Assembly: GCF_900240945.1 (NCBI RefSeq)
Contig: NZ_OESG01000013.1
Location: 1,240,001-1,304,000, forward strand
DNA length: 64,000 nucleotides
Direction: 5' to 3'
From: Mycobacterium sp. 3519A
GTDB lineage: Bacteria; Actinomycetota; Actinomycetes; Mycobacteriales; Mycobacteriaceae
The notes under the pieces were generated by a model, which saw only the letters and a program-made list of their open reading frames with translations, was not told where the DNA came from and did no database searches. Below are positions 27,492 to 35,761 of this stretch, piece by piece. The translations under genes were made by a program, and so were the position numbers. The stretch's first letter is position 1. Each line of letters opens with the position of its first letter.

Positions 27492-28919
27492 GTGCCGCCG
27501 ACCGGTCCCTCGATCACGCCTCCGACGCCGACCCCGATGCCGCCGCTACCCGACCCGGATTTCAGCAAGTTCGGCCACGGCGTCTCGCTGTTGGCCGGTT
27601 GGCTGCCCCTGACCGTGGAAATCGTCGCGGTCGTCGTGCTGGTGATCGCGATCGGCTGGCGAACCCGTCGGTGGCGGATCATCTGGGTACCGGTCGCCGC
27701 CGCCGTCGGGGTCGCGGTGGCGCTGGGAGCCCGCGCATACATGAATTCCGAAGGGCTTTCCTCGGATCCCGCGCCGTTGCGGCTGTGGGTGTGGACGGCG
27801 GTGTTCGCGGCGTCGATGGCGGTGGCGCTGTTGGGCTTTCGCGGTGCGCCGTGGTGGCGCCGGGGCGTGTCGCTCCTGGCGGTTCCGTTGACGCTGCTGT
27901 GCGCCCTGCTGGTGCTCAACAACTGGGTCGGCTATTACCCGACCGTGCAGAAGGCGTGGGGAGACCTGACGTCCGGTCCGCTGCCGGACCAGACCGACGT
28001 CTCCGCACTCGCAGGCCTGCGCAACACGCACCCTGACACGGGGAAGCTTGTCGGCGTAGACATTCCCGACGACGCAAGCGAATTCAAACATCGCCGCGAA
28101 TTCGTCTACCTCCCACCGATCTGGTTCGCAGGCGCGGCACCGCCACAGCTTCCGGCGGTGATGATGATCGCGGGCGAGTTCAGCAACCCGACCAACTGGA
28201 TGCGGACCGGCAACGCGATATCGGTGATCGACGACTTCGCCAAGGCCCACAACGGCGCTGCCCCTGTCTTCGTCTTCGTCGACTCCAGCGGGAACTTCAA
28301 CAACGACACCGAATGCGTCAACGGTCCGCGCGGCAACGCCGCCGACCACCTGACCAAAGATGTTCGCCCGTACGTGGTGTCGCACTACGGCGTCTCGCCG
28401 GATCCCACCCGGTGGGGCGTGGTGGGCTGGTCCATGGGCGGCACGTGCGCCATCGACCTCACCGTCATGCATCCCGACCTGTTCACCACGTTCGACGACA
28501 TCGGCGGCGATCGCGGGCCCAACTCCGGTACCAAGCAACAGACGATCTCGCGACTGTACGGCGGCGACGCCGCGGCATGGGCGGCGTTCGACCCGCGCAC
28601 CGTGATGGCCAAACACGGACCGTACACCGGCATCGCGGGATACTTCGACGACTCGCAGGAGCCTGCCGACGACAAGACGAAGAACCTGCCCGATCACCAC
28701 GTAAAGCGCGACGCCCCAGTGGGATTCGGCGGCCACGACGACGCCGACGTGTTCCGGGAGAAGGGTGCGTTACCGGATCTGTGCGCTGCCGCGGTCGCGG
28801 TGAACATCGGATGCTCGTTGCGGGTGTATCCGGGCTATCACACTTGGCAATTCGCCGCCACGGCCTTCTCCAACGCGTTGCCGTGGCTGGCGCAACGAGT
28901 GCACTCGCCAGGGGCCTAG
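27492..28919 (+). CDS. membrane-anchored esterase, antigen-85/esterase D-like
   Basis: 475-residue protein. A Pro-rich N-terminus leads into four transmembrane helices (about residues 32-55, 63-83, 97-115 and 124-145), followed by an extracytoplasmic alpha/beta hydrolase domain. The nucleophile is Ser314 in VVGWSMGGTCA and the likely base is the His in YPGYHTWQFA near residue 457. The Cys275 region (NNDTECVNGPRG) may be in a disulfide. Bacterial antigen-85-like esterases with a membrane domain occur widely in mycolata, so envelope lipid processing is a fair inference. It overlaps the convergent MFS gene by 4 bp. Confidence 0.75.
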   Translation: MPPTGPSITPPTPTPMPPLPDPDFSKFGHGVSLLAGWLPLTVEIVAVVVLVIAIGWRTRRWRIIWVPVAAAVGVAVALGARAYMNSEGLSSDPAPLRLWVWTAVFAASMAVALLGFRGAPWWRRGVSLLAVPLTLLCALLVLNNWVGYYPTVQKAWGDLTSGPLPDQTDVSALAGLRNTHPDTGKLVGVDIPDDASEFKHRREFVYLPPIWFAGAAPPQLPAVMMIAGEFSNPTNWMRTGNAISVIDDFAKAHNGAAPVFVFVDSSGNFNNDTECVNGPRGNAADHLTKDVRPYVVSHYGVSPDPTRWGVVGWSMGGTCAIDLTVMHPDLFTTFDDIGGDRGPNSGTKQQTISRLYGGDAAAWAAFDPRTVMAKHGPYTGIAGYFDDSQEPADDKTKNLPDHHVKRDAPVGFGGHDDADVFREKGALPDLCAAAVAVNIGCSLRVYPGYHTWQFAATAFSNALPWLAQRVHSPGA

Positions 28920-30373
28920 GCCGAGACGTCGGCCGCGTGCGGCGGTGTGCGCGGCATCGCCAGCACGGCGACGGCGGTGGCCACCGCGACAACGAGCACG
29001 CCGGCGAACACCGCCGCCGAACCCGCCTTGATGGCCGCCGGGCCCACCGAGTGCACATCGCCGGGGCCGAAGATCGAGTTGGCGATCGCGCCGTAGACGG
29101 CGACGCCGACGGCGCTTCCCAGCGAGCGGGCGAACATGTTGTTACCCGTCACGACGCCACGCTCACTCCAGTCGACACTGGACTGGGCCGCGATGAGGGT
29201 CGGCACGGCAAGCAGACCCATGCCGCAGCCGATGACCAGACACACCACTGCCGCGACCGCCACGTTCGGTCGGTGTGCCGCCGCCGCGAGCACCGCTGCT
29301 CCGATGATCACCAGCACGGCCCCGAGGACGGCGGTGTTCTTGAATCCCCACCGCAGATAGAACCGGCCCGCGACGCTCGCCGCTGCAGGCCACCCCAGCG
29401 TCAACGCGGCAAGGGCCAGGCCGGCGATCACCGGTTGGACCCGCAGCGAGCCCTCCAGAAACGTTGGCACATATGACGTCAACCCCATCAGGATGGCCCC
29501 GACACCGAACGCGACGATCGTGGTCGCGCACAGCAGCCGACGGGAGAAGACCCACAGCGGCAGTATCGGCTCGGCAGCCCTTCGCTCCACGATGACGAAC
29601 GCCACCAGCAGCACCGCGCCCGTCGCGAAGGCGGCGATGCTGGGCGCCGACGCCCACGCCCACGTCTGGCCGCCGCCGAGGATCGCCAGGATCAGCGCCG
29701 TCATCGCGCACGCCGACAGCACCGCGCCGACGACGTCGACCTTCCGACGGCGGTGGGCGACCTGCTCGCGGAAGTGCCTGCTGAACATCCACGCCGCCAG
29801 CAGACACAGCGGGATGTTGATCAGGAACACGCCGCGCCACACACCCAGTTGCGAAAAGATGCCGCCGAGAAGCGGACCGATGACCGACGAGATCGCCCAC
29901 ACGCTCGCCAGATAGCCCTGCACCCTGGCCCGCTCGGCCACGGTGTAGATATCGCCGACGATGGTCATCGCAGTGGGCTGGACCGCGCCCGCGCCCAGAC
30001 CCTGAACGGCTCGAAAGACGATCAGCGCGGGCATGTTCCACGCCGCCGCGCACAGAATCGACCCAGCGAGGAACAGCGCGATCCCCAACAGCAGGATGGG
30101 CTTGCGGCCGAAGATGTCGGAGAGCTTCGCGTAGACCGGCACGGTGACCGCCTGCCCCAGCAGGTATGCCGAGAACAGCCACGGGAACTGACTGAAACCA
30201 CCCAGTTCACCCACGATGGACGGCACCGCCGTTGCCAGCACAGTCGAATCGATGGCGACCAGACCGGTGCTCAACATCACCGAGATGAGAACAGGTCCCC
30301 GTTCGGAGCGGAAGCCGACAGCCTCCTTCCCGGGGATGTCACTCTTCAGAGACAACGCCGAGGTCCCTTCCAC
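28916..30373 (-). CDS. DHA2-family MFS drug exporter
   Basis: 485-residue proton antiporter predicted with 14 helices. STGLVAIDSTVLATAVPSIVGELG is the DHA2 signature in helix 1 (motif D1), AKLSDIFGRKPILLLGI is motif A, and VQGLGAGAVQPTAMTIVGD and SVWAISSVIGPLLGG form the GPxLGG motif C of exporters. The GTG at 30371-30373 starts 20 residues before helix 1. No regulator is adjacent. Divergent from a small DUF732-like protein. Substrates probably include hydrophobic or cationic drugs, but none can be named from sequence. Confidence 0.85.
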   Translation of the reverse strand: MEGTSALSLKSDIPGKEAVGFRSERGPVLISVMLSTGLVAIDSTVLATAVPSIVGELGGFSQFPWLFSAYLLGQAVTVPVYAKLSDIFGRKPILLLGIALFLAGSILCAAAWNMPALIVFRAVQGLGAGAVQPTAMTIVGDIYTVAERARVQGYLASVWAISSVIGPLLGGIFSQLGVWRGVFLINIPLCLLAAWMFSRHFREQVAHRRRKVDVVGAVLSACAMTALILAILGGGQTWAWASAPSIAAFATGAVLLVAFVIVERRAAEPILPLWVFSRRLLCATTIVAFGVGAILMGLTSYVPTFLEGSLRVQPVIAGLALAALTLGWPAAASVAGRFYLRWGFKNTAVLGAVLVIIGAAVLAAAAHRPNVAVAAVVCLVIGCGMGLLAVPTLIAAQSSVDWSERGVVTGNNMFARSLGSAVGVAVYGAIANSIFGPGDVHSVGPAAIKAGSAAVFAGVLVVAVATAVAVLAMPRTPPHAADVSA

Positions 30374-30453
30374 CAGTAAGCCGAAGCGCTCAGCCTAGTG
30401 CTCGTTACCTGACGGTTTCCTGGGCGGCGCAGCCGTTGGGGCGGGCCGCGAAT

Positions 30454-30459
30454 TATGGT
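30454..30459 (+). promoter_or_regulatory. -10 element TATGGT, leaderless start
   Basis: TATGGT followed by six bases and the GTG at 30466; no SD is present. Confidence 0.45.
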
Positions 30460-30465
30460 GTTCCC

Positions 30466-30786
30466 GTGAAACGCGTGTTCGTATCGTTCGTGGCCGCAGC
30501 GGCCATGGCGCTGGCGTTCGCGGGACCGGCCAGCGCAGATGCCACTGACGACAACTACCTCGGATTGATCAAGTCCAGCGGGCTCGGATGCGGCCAGGGG
30601 CCGTTCGAATGCCCGACCGGCGACAGCGACATGATCCAGATCGGGCGCGCGATCTGCCGACAACTCACCCATGGCAACTCGTCGATCGCGGTGTCGCAGG
30701 CGATCCTGCGCCAGAAGCCCGGTGTGCAGCCCGAAGTGGTGGCCCGTCTGGTCGCCATCGCCAAGGCCAGCTATTGCCCTAGCTGA
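30466..30786 (+). CDS. secreted DUF732-type protein
   Basis: 106-residue exported protein. The signal peptide KRVFVSFVAAAAMALAFAG ends at about ASADA (residue 25). The mature domain is small and helical with four cysteines (GLGCGQG, FECPTG, AICRQL and terminal SYCPS), the DUF732 pattern common in mycobacterial culture filtrates. The fold likely has two disulfides. Function unknown. GTG 30466 is the leaderless start. Confidence 0.75.
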   Translation: MKRVFVSFVAAAAMALAFAGPASADATDDNYLGLIKSSGLGCGQGPFECPTGDSDMIQIGRAICRQLTHGNSSIAVSQAILRQKPGVQPEVVARLVAIAKASYCPS

Positions 30787-30812
30787 TCACCGCTACCTGG
30801 GGGCCGCTGATT

Positions 30813-30838
30813 CTCGACGGGTGTCGAGTTTCTATCGT
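30813..30838 (+). promoter_or_regulatory. CTCGAC-GGGT-GTCGAG palindrome and TATCGT -10 of fadE pair
   Basis: A perfect 6-bp inverted repeat at 30813-30828 lies directly upstream of the -10 TATCGT (30833-30838), which is seven bases before the ATG at 30846. The palindrome is placed to act as an operator; it could alternatively be a weak terminator stem for the preceding gene. Confidence 0.45.
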
Positions 30839-30845
30839 GACTGGC

Positions 30846-32039
30846 ATGAGCAACGATGCTGATGCCGAACGGGTCGCCGAGCTGGCGCGCACGGTGGTCG
30901 CGGATCACGACCCCAAGAAGGTGCCTGTCCAGGAGTATCTGGGCGCCTGTTACGACGCCGGGCTGTCCTGGGTGCACTTTCCGGAGGGACTCGGCGGGTT
31001 GGGGGTGTCGCGCGGTCTGCAGGCGGTCGCGGACCGCGTCCTGCAGGGCGCTGGTGGACCGGTGCCGCTCGGGCTCAACCCGATGGGATACGGCATGGCC
31101 GCGCCGACGATCCGCGAGCACGCCCAGAGCGAGGACGTGAAGCGGCAATGGCTGCGGCCGCTGGCGACCACCGAAGACCTGTGGTGCCAACTGTTCTCGG
31201 AACCGGGCGCCGGGTCCGACCTCGCCGGGCTGGCCACCTCGGCGGTCCGTGACGGGGACGAATGGGTGGTCAACGGTCAGAAGGTGTGGACCAGCCTCGC
31301 CCACCGCGCGCGCTGGGGACTGTTGCTCGCGCGCACCAACCCGGATGTGCCCAAGCACAAGGGGCTGACCTACTTCGTCATCGATATGCACGGCGCGGGC
31401 GTCGAAACGCGGCCGCTGCGCCAGTTGACCGGCCAAGCCGAGTTCAACGAGGTGTACTTCTCCGACGCTCGCATCCCGGACAAACACCGCCTCGGCGACG
31501 TGGGCAACGGCTGGAACGTGGCGATGACGACGCTGATGAACGAACGAACCGCCCTCGGCGGCAGCGGCAGCCGTCGCGGTGCGGGGACCATCGCCGACGC
31601 CACCGCGCTGTGGGCGTCGCGCCCAGAACGGCGCACACCGGTGCTGCGGGACCGGCTGACGCAACTGTGGCTGCGTTCGGAGGCGCAGCGCCTGACGTCG
31701 GAACGCTCGCGCGCGGCTGCGACGGTCGGCGGACCCGGTCCGGAGGGCTCGATCGGCAAGCTGGTCGGGGCCGAGCTGAATCAACACATCTACCAGTGGT
31801 GCATGGATTTCCTTGGCCCAGAAGGACTTCTGTATCGCGGCTATGGGCAGGGCAGCGCTACCGGCGAGCGCGACTGGCAGGGGCCCATCCAACAGAAGTA
31901 TCTGCGCAGCCGGGCCAACACCATCGAAGGCGGCACATCCGAGGTGATGCGCAACATCCTCGGCGAACGCATTCTCGGACTGCCGGGCGATCTGCGCGCG
32001 GATGCCGGGATGCCGTGGAAGGAGATCCCCCGTGGCTGA
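30846..32039 (+). CDS. acyl-CoA dehydrogenase, subunit of a paired FadE
   Basis: 397-residue ACAD. LWCQLFSEPGAGSDLAGL and WVVNGQKVWTSLAHRARWGLL are the flavin and substrate strands. The C-terminal RSRANTIEGGTSEVMRNILGERILGLP carries the family EGGTSE element. The next gene is another ACAD overlapping by 8 bp, the arrangement that in mycobacteria gives heterotetrameric alpha2beta2 enzymes, several of which act on steroid side chains (ChsE type). Substrate here is unknown. The start follows a leaderless-type promoter. Confidence 0.85.
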   Translation: MSNDADAERVAELARTVVADHDPKKVPVQEYLGACYDAGLSWVHFPEGLGGLGVSRGLQAVADRVLQGAGGPVPLGLNPMGYGMAAPTIREHAQSEDVKRQWLRPLATTEDLWCQLFSEPGAGSDLAGLATSAVRDGDEWVVNGQKVWTSLAHRARWGLLLARTNPDVPKHKGLTYFVIDMHGAGVETRPLRQLTGQAEFNEVYFSDARIPDKHRLGDVGNGWNVAMTTLMNERTALGGSGSRRGAGTIADATALWASRPERRTPVLRDRLTQLWLRSEAQRLTSERSRAAATVGGPGPEGSIGKLVGAELNQHIYQWCMDFLGPEGLLYRGYGQGSATGERDWQGPIQQKYLRSRANTIEGGTSEVMRNILGERILGLPGDLRADAGMPWKEIPRG

Positions 32040-33228
32040 GAAGCTTGCGAATCAGCCCAATAGCTCGGCTGATTCGGCTGAGTTCAGGTTCACCGACGAG
32101 CAGCACCAACTGCGTGACGCGGTGCGCAAGTTCAGCGCCGAGTGCTTCGCGGAAGAGAAGATCCGGCGGCTGATGGAGTCCGACCCACCGTTCGACCCGA
32201 AGGTGTGGGCCCGACTCGGCGGCGAACTGGGTGTGCTCGGCCTGTCCGTACCCGAGGCCGACGGTGGCGTCGGCGGCACCCTCGTCGACCAGGCGGTGGC
32301 CATCGAGGAACTCGGCGCCAAGCTGGCGTGTGGGCCGCTGTTCGGCACGGTCTACCTGGCGATTCCCGCCCTGGTCGCCGCGTCGCCGGGCGCCGAGCGT
32401 GACCAGTTGCTCGGCGACTTGGTCGAAGGGCGGCGCACCGCCGCCGTCGCGGCGGCCGACAACGGCGGGGTGTTCGATGCGGACGCGGTGACCGTGACCG
32501 CCGACGGCGACGCGCTGTCGGGCACGGTGACGCAGGTGGTCGACGGTGGCATCGTCGACGTCTTGCTGGTCGCCGCCCGCGGGTCCGACGGTGTCGCCCT
32601 GTACGCCGTCGACGCCACCGGCGAAGGGGTGCAGCGCACCGCGCTGGCCACCCTCGACCTGACCCGGTCGCAAGCCAGCATCACGCTGTCCAACGCCCGC
32701 GGTGTGGTGATCGCAGATCCGGCCGAAACCGCGCGCGTCGTCGATCACGCGCTGCAGGTGGGTGCCGCGCTGCTGGCCGTCGAGCAGGTCGGCGCCGCGC
32801 AGCATCTGCTGGACCTGTCCGTCGAGTACGCGAAGTCGCGGCTGCAGTTCGGCAGGCCGATCGGATCGTTCCAGGCGGTCAAGCACCGGCTGGCGGATCT
32901 CCTCGTCGACGTCGAACACGCCAGATCGACTGCCTACCATGCCATTTGGGCGTTGACCGACGGCTCCGACGATCCGGCGCTTGCGACAGCCATCGCGCAG
33001 GCGGTCTGCTCGGCGGCCTTCAGCCATGTCGCCACCGACACCATCCAGGTGCACGGCGGCATCGGCTTCACCTGGGAACACCAGGCGCACCTCTACTACA
33101 AGCGCGCCGCCACCGACGCCGTGCTGTTGGGTGGCGCCGAGCAGCATCGGGACCGGGTGGCGGCGATGGTGCTCGACGACGCCACCGTGGACCGCGTGCC
33201 ATGGGTGGCCGACGGCGTACGGGTCTGA
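32032..33228 (+). CDS. acyl-CoA dehydrogenase, second subunit of paired FadE
   Basis: 398-residue ACAD-fold subunit, shorter in the middle beta domain and less conserved at the flavin site (VTVTADGDALSGTVTQVVDGG). FGRPIGSFQAVKHRLADLLVDVE and IQVHGGIGFTWEHQAHLYYKRA are the C-terminal helical signatures. Instead of the EGTS loop it ends LLGGAEQHRDRVAAM. This asymmetry relative to the upstream gene fits a two-subunit FadE. GTG 32032 has AAGGAGATCC upstream within the first gene. It is a start of the beta-oxidation type, not a monooxygenase. Confidence 0.83.
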   Translation: MAEKLANQPNSSADSAEFRFTDEQHQLRDAVRKFSAECFAEEKIRRLMESDPPFDPKVWARLGGELGVLGLSVPEADGGVGGTLVDQAVAIEELGAKLACGPLFGTVYLAIPALVAASPGAERDQLLGDLVEGRRTAAVAAADNGGVFDADAVTVTADGDALSGTVTQVVDGGIVDVLLVAARGSDGVALYAVDATGEGVQRTALATLDLTRSQASITLSNARGVVIADPAETARVVDHALQVGAALLAVEQVGAAQHLLDLSVEYAKSRLQFGRPIGSFQAVKHRLADLLVDVEHARSTAYHAIWALTDGSDDPALATAIAQAVCSAAFSHVATDTIQVHGGIGFTWEHQAHLYYKRAATDAVLLGGAEQHRDRVAAMVLDDATVDRVPWVADGVRV

Positions 33229-33231
33229 TCG

Positions 33232-33747
33232 CTAGAGCAGCGAAAAGAACTGGTGCGACGGATCATCGGGCCCTGGACTGCCGTGCAGTGTGCCCCTGGT
33301 GATCGGATGGCTCAGGTCGACTGACGACGGGTCGTGCACGTGTGCCCAGTCGGTCACGATGGCCCGTTCGAGGATCTTCCAGACGCCGTCGCGCTTCGCG
33401 TACTTGTCGAGGTAGCGACCGCCGACGATGACCTCGACATCGCGGTCGCCCGCCGCGAACGTGTGCGTCGCGATCGTGTAGATCTCGCCCTCGGCGCGGG
33501 CACCGTCGACGGCGAAATTCACGGTGGTGATGTGGTGCTGCATCGAGCGCAGGTGCGGGCGGGACGCCTCGAGCGTGGCGAGGAACGCGTCGACGGACCC
33601 GGTGGAGAACGTGCCGTGCGCATCCTGGGCGTCGCGATGGTAGAGGCCGCGTAGCGTCGCGAAGTCGCCGCGATCGACCGCGCGGCAGTAGGAGTGGACG
33701 AGTTTCCGCAACGCGAACTCGTCGAGCATCTCGTCGGTCGCAGGCAT
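33232..33747 (-). CDS. SnoaL-like (NTF2 fold) protein
   Basis: 171-residue protein of the SnoaL_4 type: EFALRKLVHSYCRAVDRGDFATLRGLYHRDA is the opening helix pair (two halves of the domain start), followed by HHITTVNFAVDGARAEGEIYT and VIVGGRYLDKYAKRDGVWKI. Such proteins often carry out hydration or isomerisation in aromatic and steroid degradation. I chose the ATG 33745-33747; a methionine six codons later and upstream extension are possible. It converges on the paired fadE genes with a 3-bp gap. Confidence 0.7.
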   Translation of the reverse strand: MPATDEMLDEFALRKLVHSYCRAVDRGDFATLRGLYHRDAQDAHGTFSTGSVDAFLATLEASRPHLRSMQHHITTVNFAVDGARAEGEIYTIATHTFAAGDRDVEVIVGGRYLDKYAKRDGVWKILERAIVTDWAHVHDPSSVDLSHPITRGTLHGSPGPDDPSHQFFSLL

Positions 33748-33792
33748 CTCGTCAGTCAAGCAGGTCAGGGGCGGCGACCCGTCGACGGACCG

Positions 33793-33798
33793 TAAGAT
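33793..33798 (+). promoter_or_regulatory. -10 element TAAGAT, leaderless start
   Basis: TAAGAT stands eight bases before the GTG at 33807, where the hydrolase reading frame begins. Confidence 0.4.
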
Positions 33799-33806
33799 TG
33801 CCGCTC

Positions 33807-34745
33807 GTGGAAGCGGGATCTGGCATCGAGCCACCCGTCGACCGGCGGGTGCGCCGGGCGTTGGGGCTGCTCGAGCGGTTCGCGCCCGCGATCGGGTCGC
33901 GGTGGGCCGTCGGGGTGTGGTGCACCCCGCCGGACGTGGACGCCAGTCTGCGGATGCCGCCGGGGGTGCCGCCGAGTGAACCCGTCGAGGCGACGTGGTC
34001 GGGCCACCGGGTCGCGGGGGAGGCCTGGGGTGAAGGCCCGACGGTGTACCTGGTGCACGGCTGGGGTGGGTGCCGCGCGCACCTCGGTGTCTTCGTCAAG
34101 CCGCTGGTCGAGGCGGGGCACCGGGTCATCGCCTTCGACCTGCCCAGTCATCACGACTCCGCGCCCGGTGACCTCGCGCCAGGACGCACGACGATCGTCG
34201 AGTGCGCCGAAGCGGTGAAAGCCGTTGTGCGCGCGCACGGACCGGCGCGCGCGATCGTCGGCCATTCCCTCGGCGCCAAGGCGGCCGCGTTGGCGGTGGC
34301 TCGCGGCACCGAAGCCGAACGCCTGGTGTTCCTGGCGCCGATGGGCGACTTCTCCTGGTATCTGGACATTTTCGCCGACCGTCACGGATTCGGCCCCCGC
34401 ATTCTCGGCGGCCTGCACCGCCGCCTCGACCGACGGCTGAACATGCCGCTGTTCGACACCGACATCGCACGCATCGCGGCCACCCTCGACGATGCGCCGC
34501 CGCTGCTGGTGGTCCACGACCCCGACGACCCCGACAGCCCGTATGACATGAGCGAAAAGATCGTTCAAGCCTGGCCCGGCGCGAAACTCGTCACCACCCG
34601 CGGGCTGGGCCGGTTGGCGCACTACCGCATCCTGCGGCATAGGCCGGCGATCAACGCCGGCCTGCAGTTCATCGGGCGCGCGGCTCACACCTCGACGATG
34701 CAACCCGAGGCAGGGTCCACCTTACCGTCGAGCAATTCGAGGTAA
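33807..34745 (+). CDS. alpha/beta hydrolase
   Basis: 312-residue predicted serine hydrolase. VYLVHGWGGCRAHL is the oxyanion strand, nucleophile elbow VGHSLGAKAAAL, acid in VVHDPDDPDSPYD and base probably the His in GRLAHYRIL. No signal peptide. Substrate unknown. The GTG 33807 is preceded by TAAGAT; a TTG three codons earlier overlaps that -10. Its last 61 bp overlap the convergent DUF2855 gene, so its C-terminal residues after GLQFIGRAA are under double coding constraint. Confidence 0.78.
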   Translation: MEAGSGIEPPVDRRVRRALGLLERFAPAIGSRWAVGVWCTPPDVDASLRMPPGVPPSEPVEATWSGHRVAGEAWGEGPTVYLVHGWGGCRAHLGVFVKPLVEAGHRVIAFDLPSHHDSAPGDLAPGRTTIVECAEAVKAVVRAHGPARAIVGHSLGAKAAALAVARGTEAERLVFLAPMGDFSWYLDIFADRHGFGPRILGGLHRRLDRRLNMPLFDTDIARIAATLDDAPPLLVVHDPDDPDSPYDMSEKIVQAWPGAKLVTTRGLGRLAHYRILRHRPAINAGLQFIGRAAHTSTMQPEAGSTLPSSNSR

Positions 34746-35752
34746 GCCCGCTTGATATCGTCTTCGCTCGAAATCCTCTCGACGCGAAGCCAATTCGACG
34801 ACCAGGCGGCGAAGGGTTGCCACGCCTCGGCCAGGCTCTGATCCAGGCGCGCCGGACCCCAATCCGCGCCGCGCTTGACGATGCGGTCGGGTGCGAAGAA
34901 GAGCACGGGGCTCGGCCCGACGAGTTCGCCTGCGCCGGCGCCCATCTCGGTCCAATGGGTCGCGCCGACGATGGCGCTGTGGCCAAGACGGTCGCCGTAC
35001 CGCGTATGGACGGCCGCGCGGACCGTGCCGCTGCCCGAGATGTCGATGTAGACCGCACGCTCGCCCGGCAGCGCCGAAATGTCGTCGTACACCATCACCG
35101 AGTCGTAGACGTCCAAACTCTCGACGAACTGTTTGTTGCCCGCAGAAGTCAGTCCGACGGTTGTCACGCCGTCGCGCTTCGCGAGAAGGTAGGCCGCGAT
35201 GAGCGCCGTCTTGGCCGAGGCGCTGGAGATCACCACGGTGTCCGCACCGAAGAAGTTTTCGTCGGCGAGGAAATCGTCGATCAGGAACGCGGTGAAGAAC
35301 AGCGGGAAGAACACTAGGTGCGCGGCCTCGTGGTCGGCCGAGTAGAAGGCATCGGCAGCGAGGTTGCGGTAGCCCTGATACACCGACGGAAGGCCGGCGC
35401 GGTGCGGGGCGGCGTCGACGAAACCCTTCTCGTCGACCCGGTCGGGTTGTACGAGCAGATGATCCCCACAGGGCAGATACCCGTAAACCCGCGTGCCGGT
35501 CGGCAGATCCGGATGCCGGGAATCCTCGACGTGGGCATAGCCCCACACGTTCAGCCTGCCCCAGTCGGATTCGGAAGCCGGGAAGAAGTCCCAATACCTC
35601 ATCGCCTCGCCGAACACCGCGTAGGTGATGTTGTTCGACGTCAGTCCGAAGGATTCGATGCGCAGCAGAGCCTGCCCGTCCGCGGGCGTCGGCGCGTCGT
35701 TGTGCAGGAACCGGGTCTGATGCAAGTCCTTGCGGTGCAGTTCGAGGATCAC
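34685..35752 (-). CDS. DUF2855 family protein (MDR-like fold)
   Basis: 355-residue protein related to medium-chain reductases in fold. LLRIESFGLTSNNITYAVFGEAMRYWDFFP resembles the MDR N-terminal substrate strand split in two, GTRVYGYLPCGDHLLVQ follows, and the cofactor region is VVISSASAKTALIAAYLLAKR, where the usual GxGxxG is replaced by SSASAKT. The family is reported as DUF2855 without assigned reaction. GTG 35750-35752 is the start. It is 9 bp downstream of the kinase stop region on the opposite side of 35.76 kb and converges with a hydrolase over 61 bp. Confidence 0.72.
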   Translation of the reverse strand: MILELHRKDLHQTRFLHNDAPTPADGQALLRIESFGLTSNNITYAVFGEAMRYWDFFPASESDWGRLNVWGYAHVEDSRHPDLPTGTRVYGYLPCGDHLLVQPDRVDEKGFVDAAPHRAGLPSVYQGYRNLAADAFYSADHEAAHLVFFPLFFTAFLIDDFLADENFFGADTVVISSASAKTALIAAYLLAKRDGVTTVGLTSAGNKQFVESLDVYDSVMVYDDISALPGERAVYIDISGSGTVRAAVHTRYGDRLGHSAIVGATHWTEMGAGAGELVGPSPVLFFAPDRIVKRGADWGPARLDQSLAEAWQPFAAWSSNWLRVERISSEDDIKRAYLELLDGKVDPASGCIVEV

Positions 35753-35761
35753 CCGTCCAGC

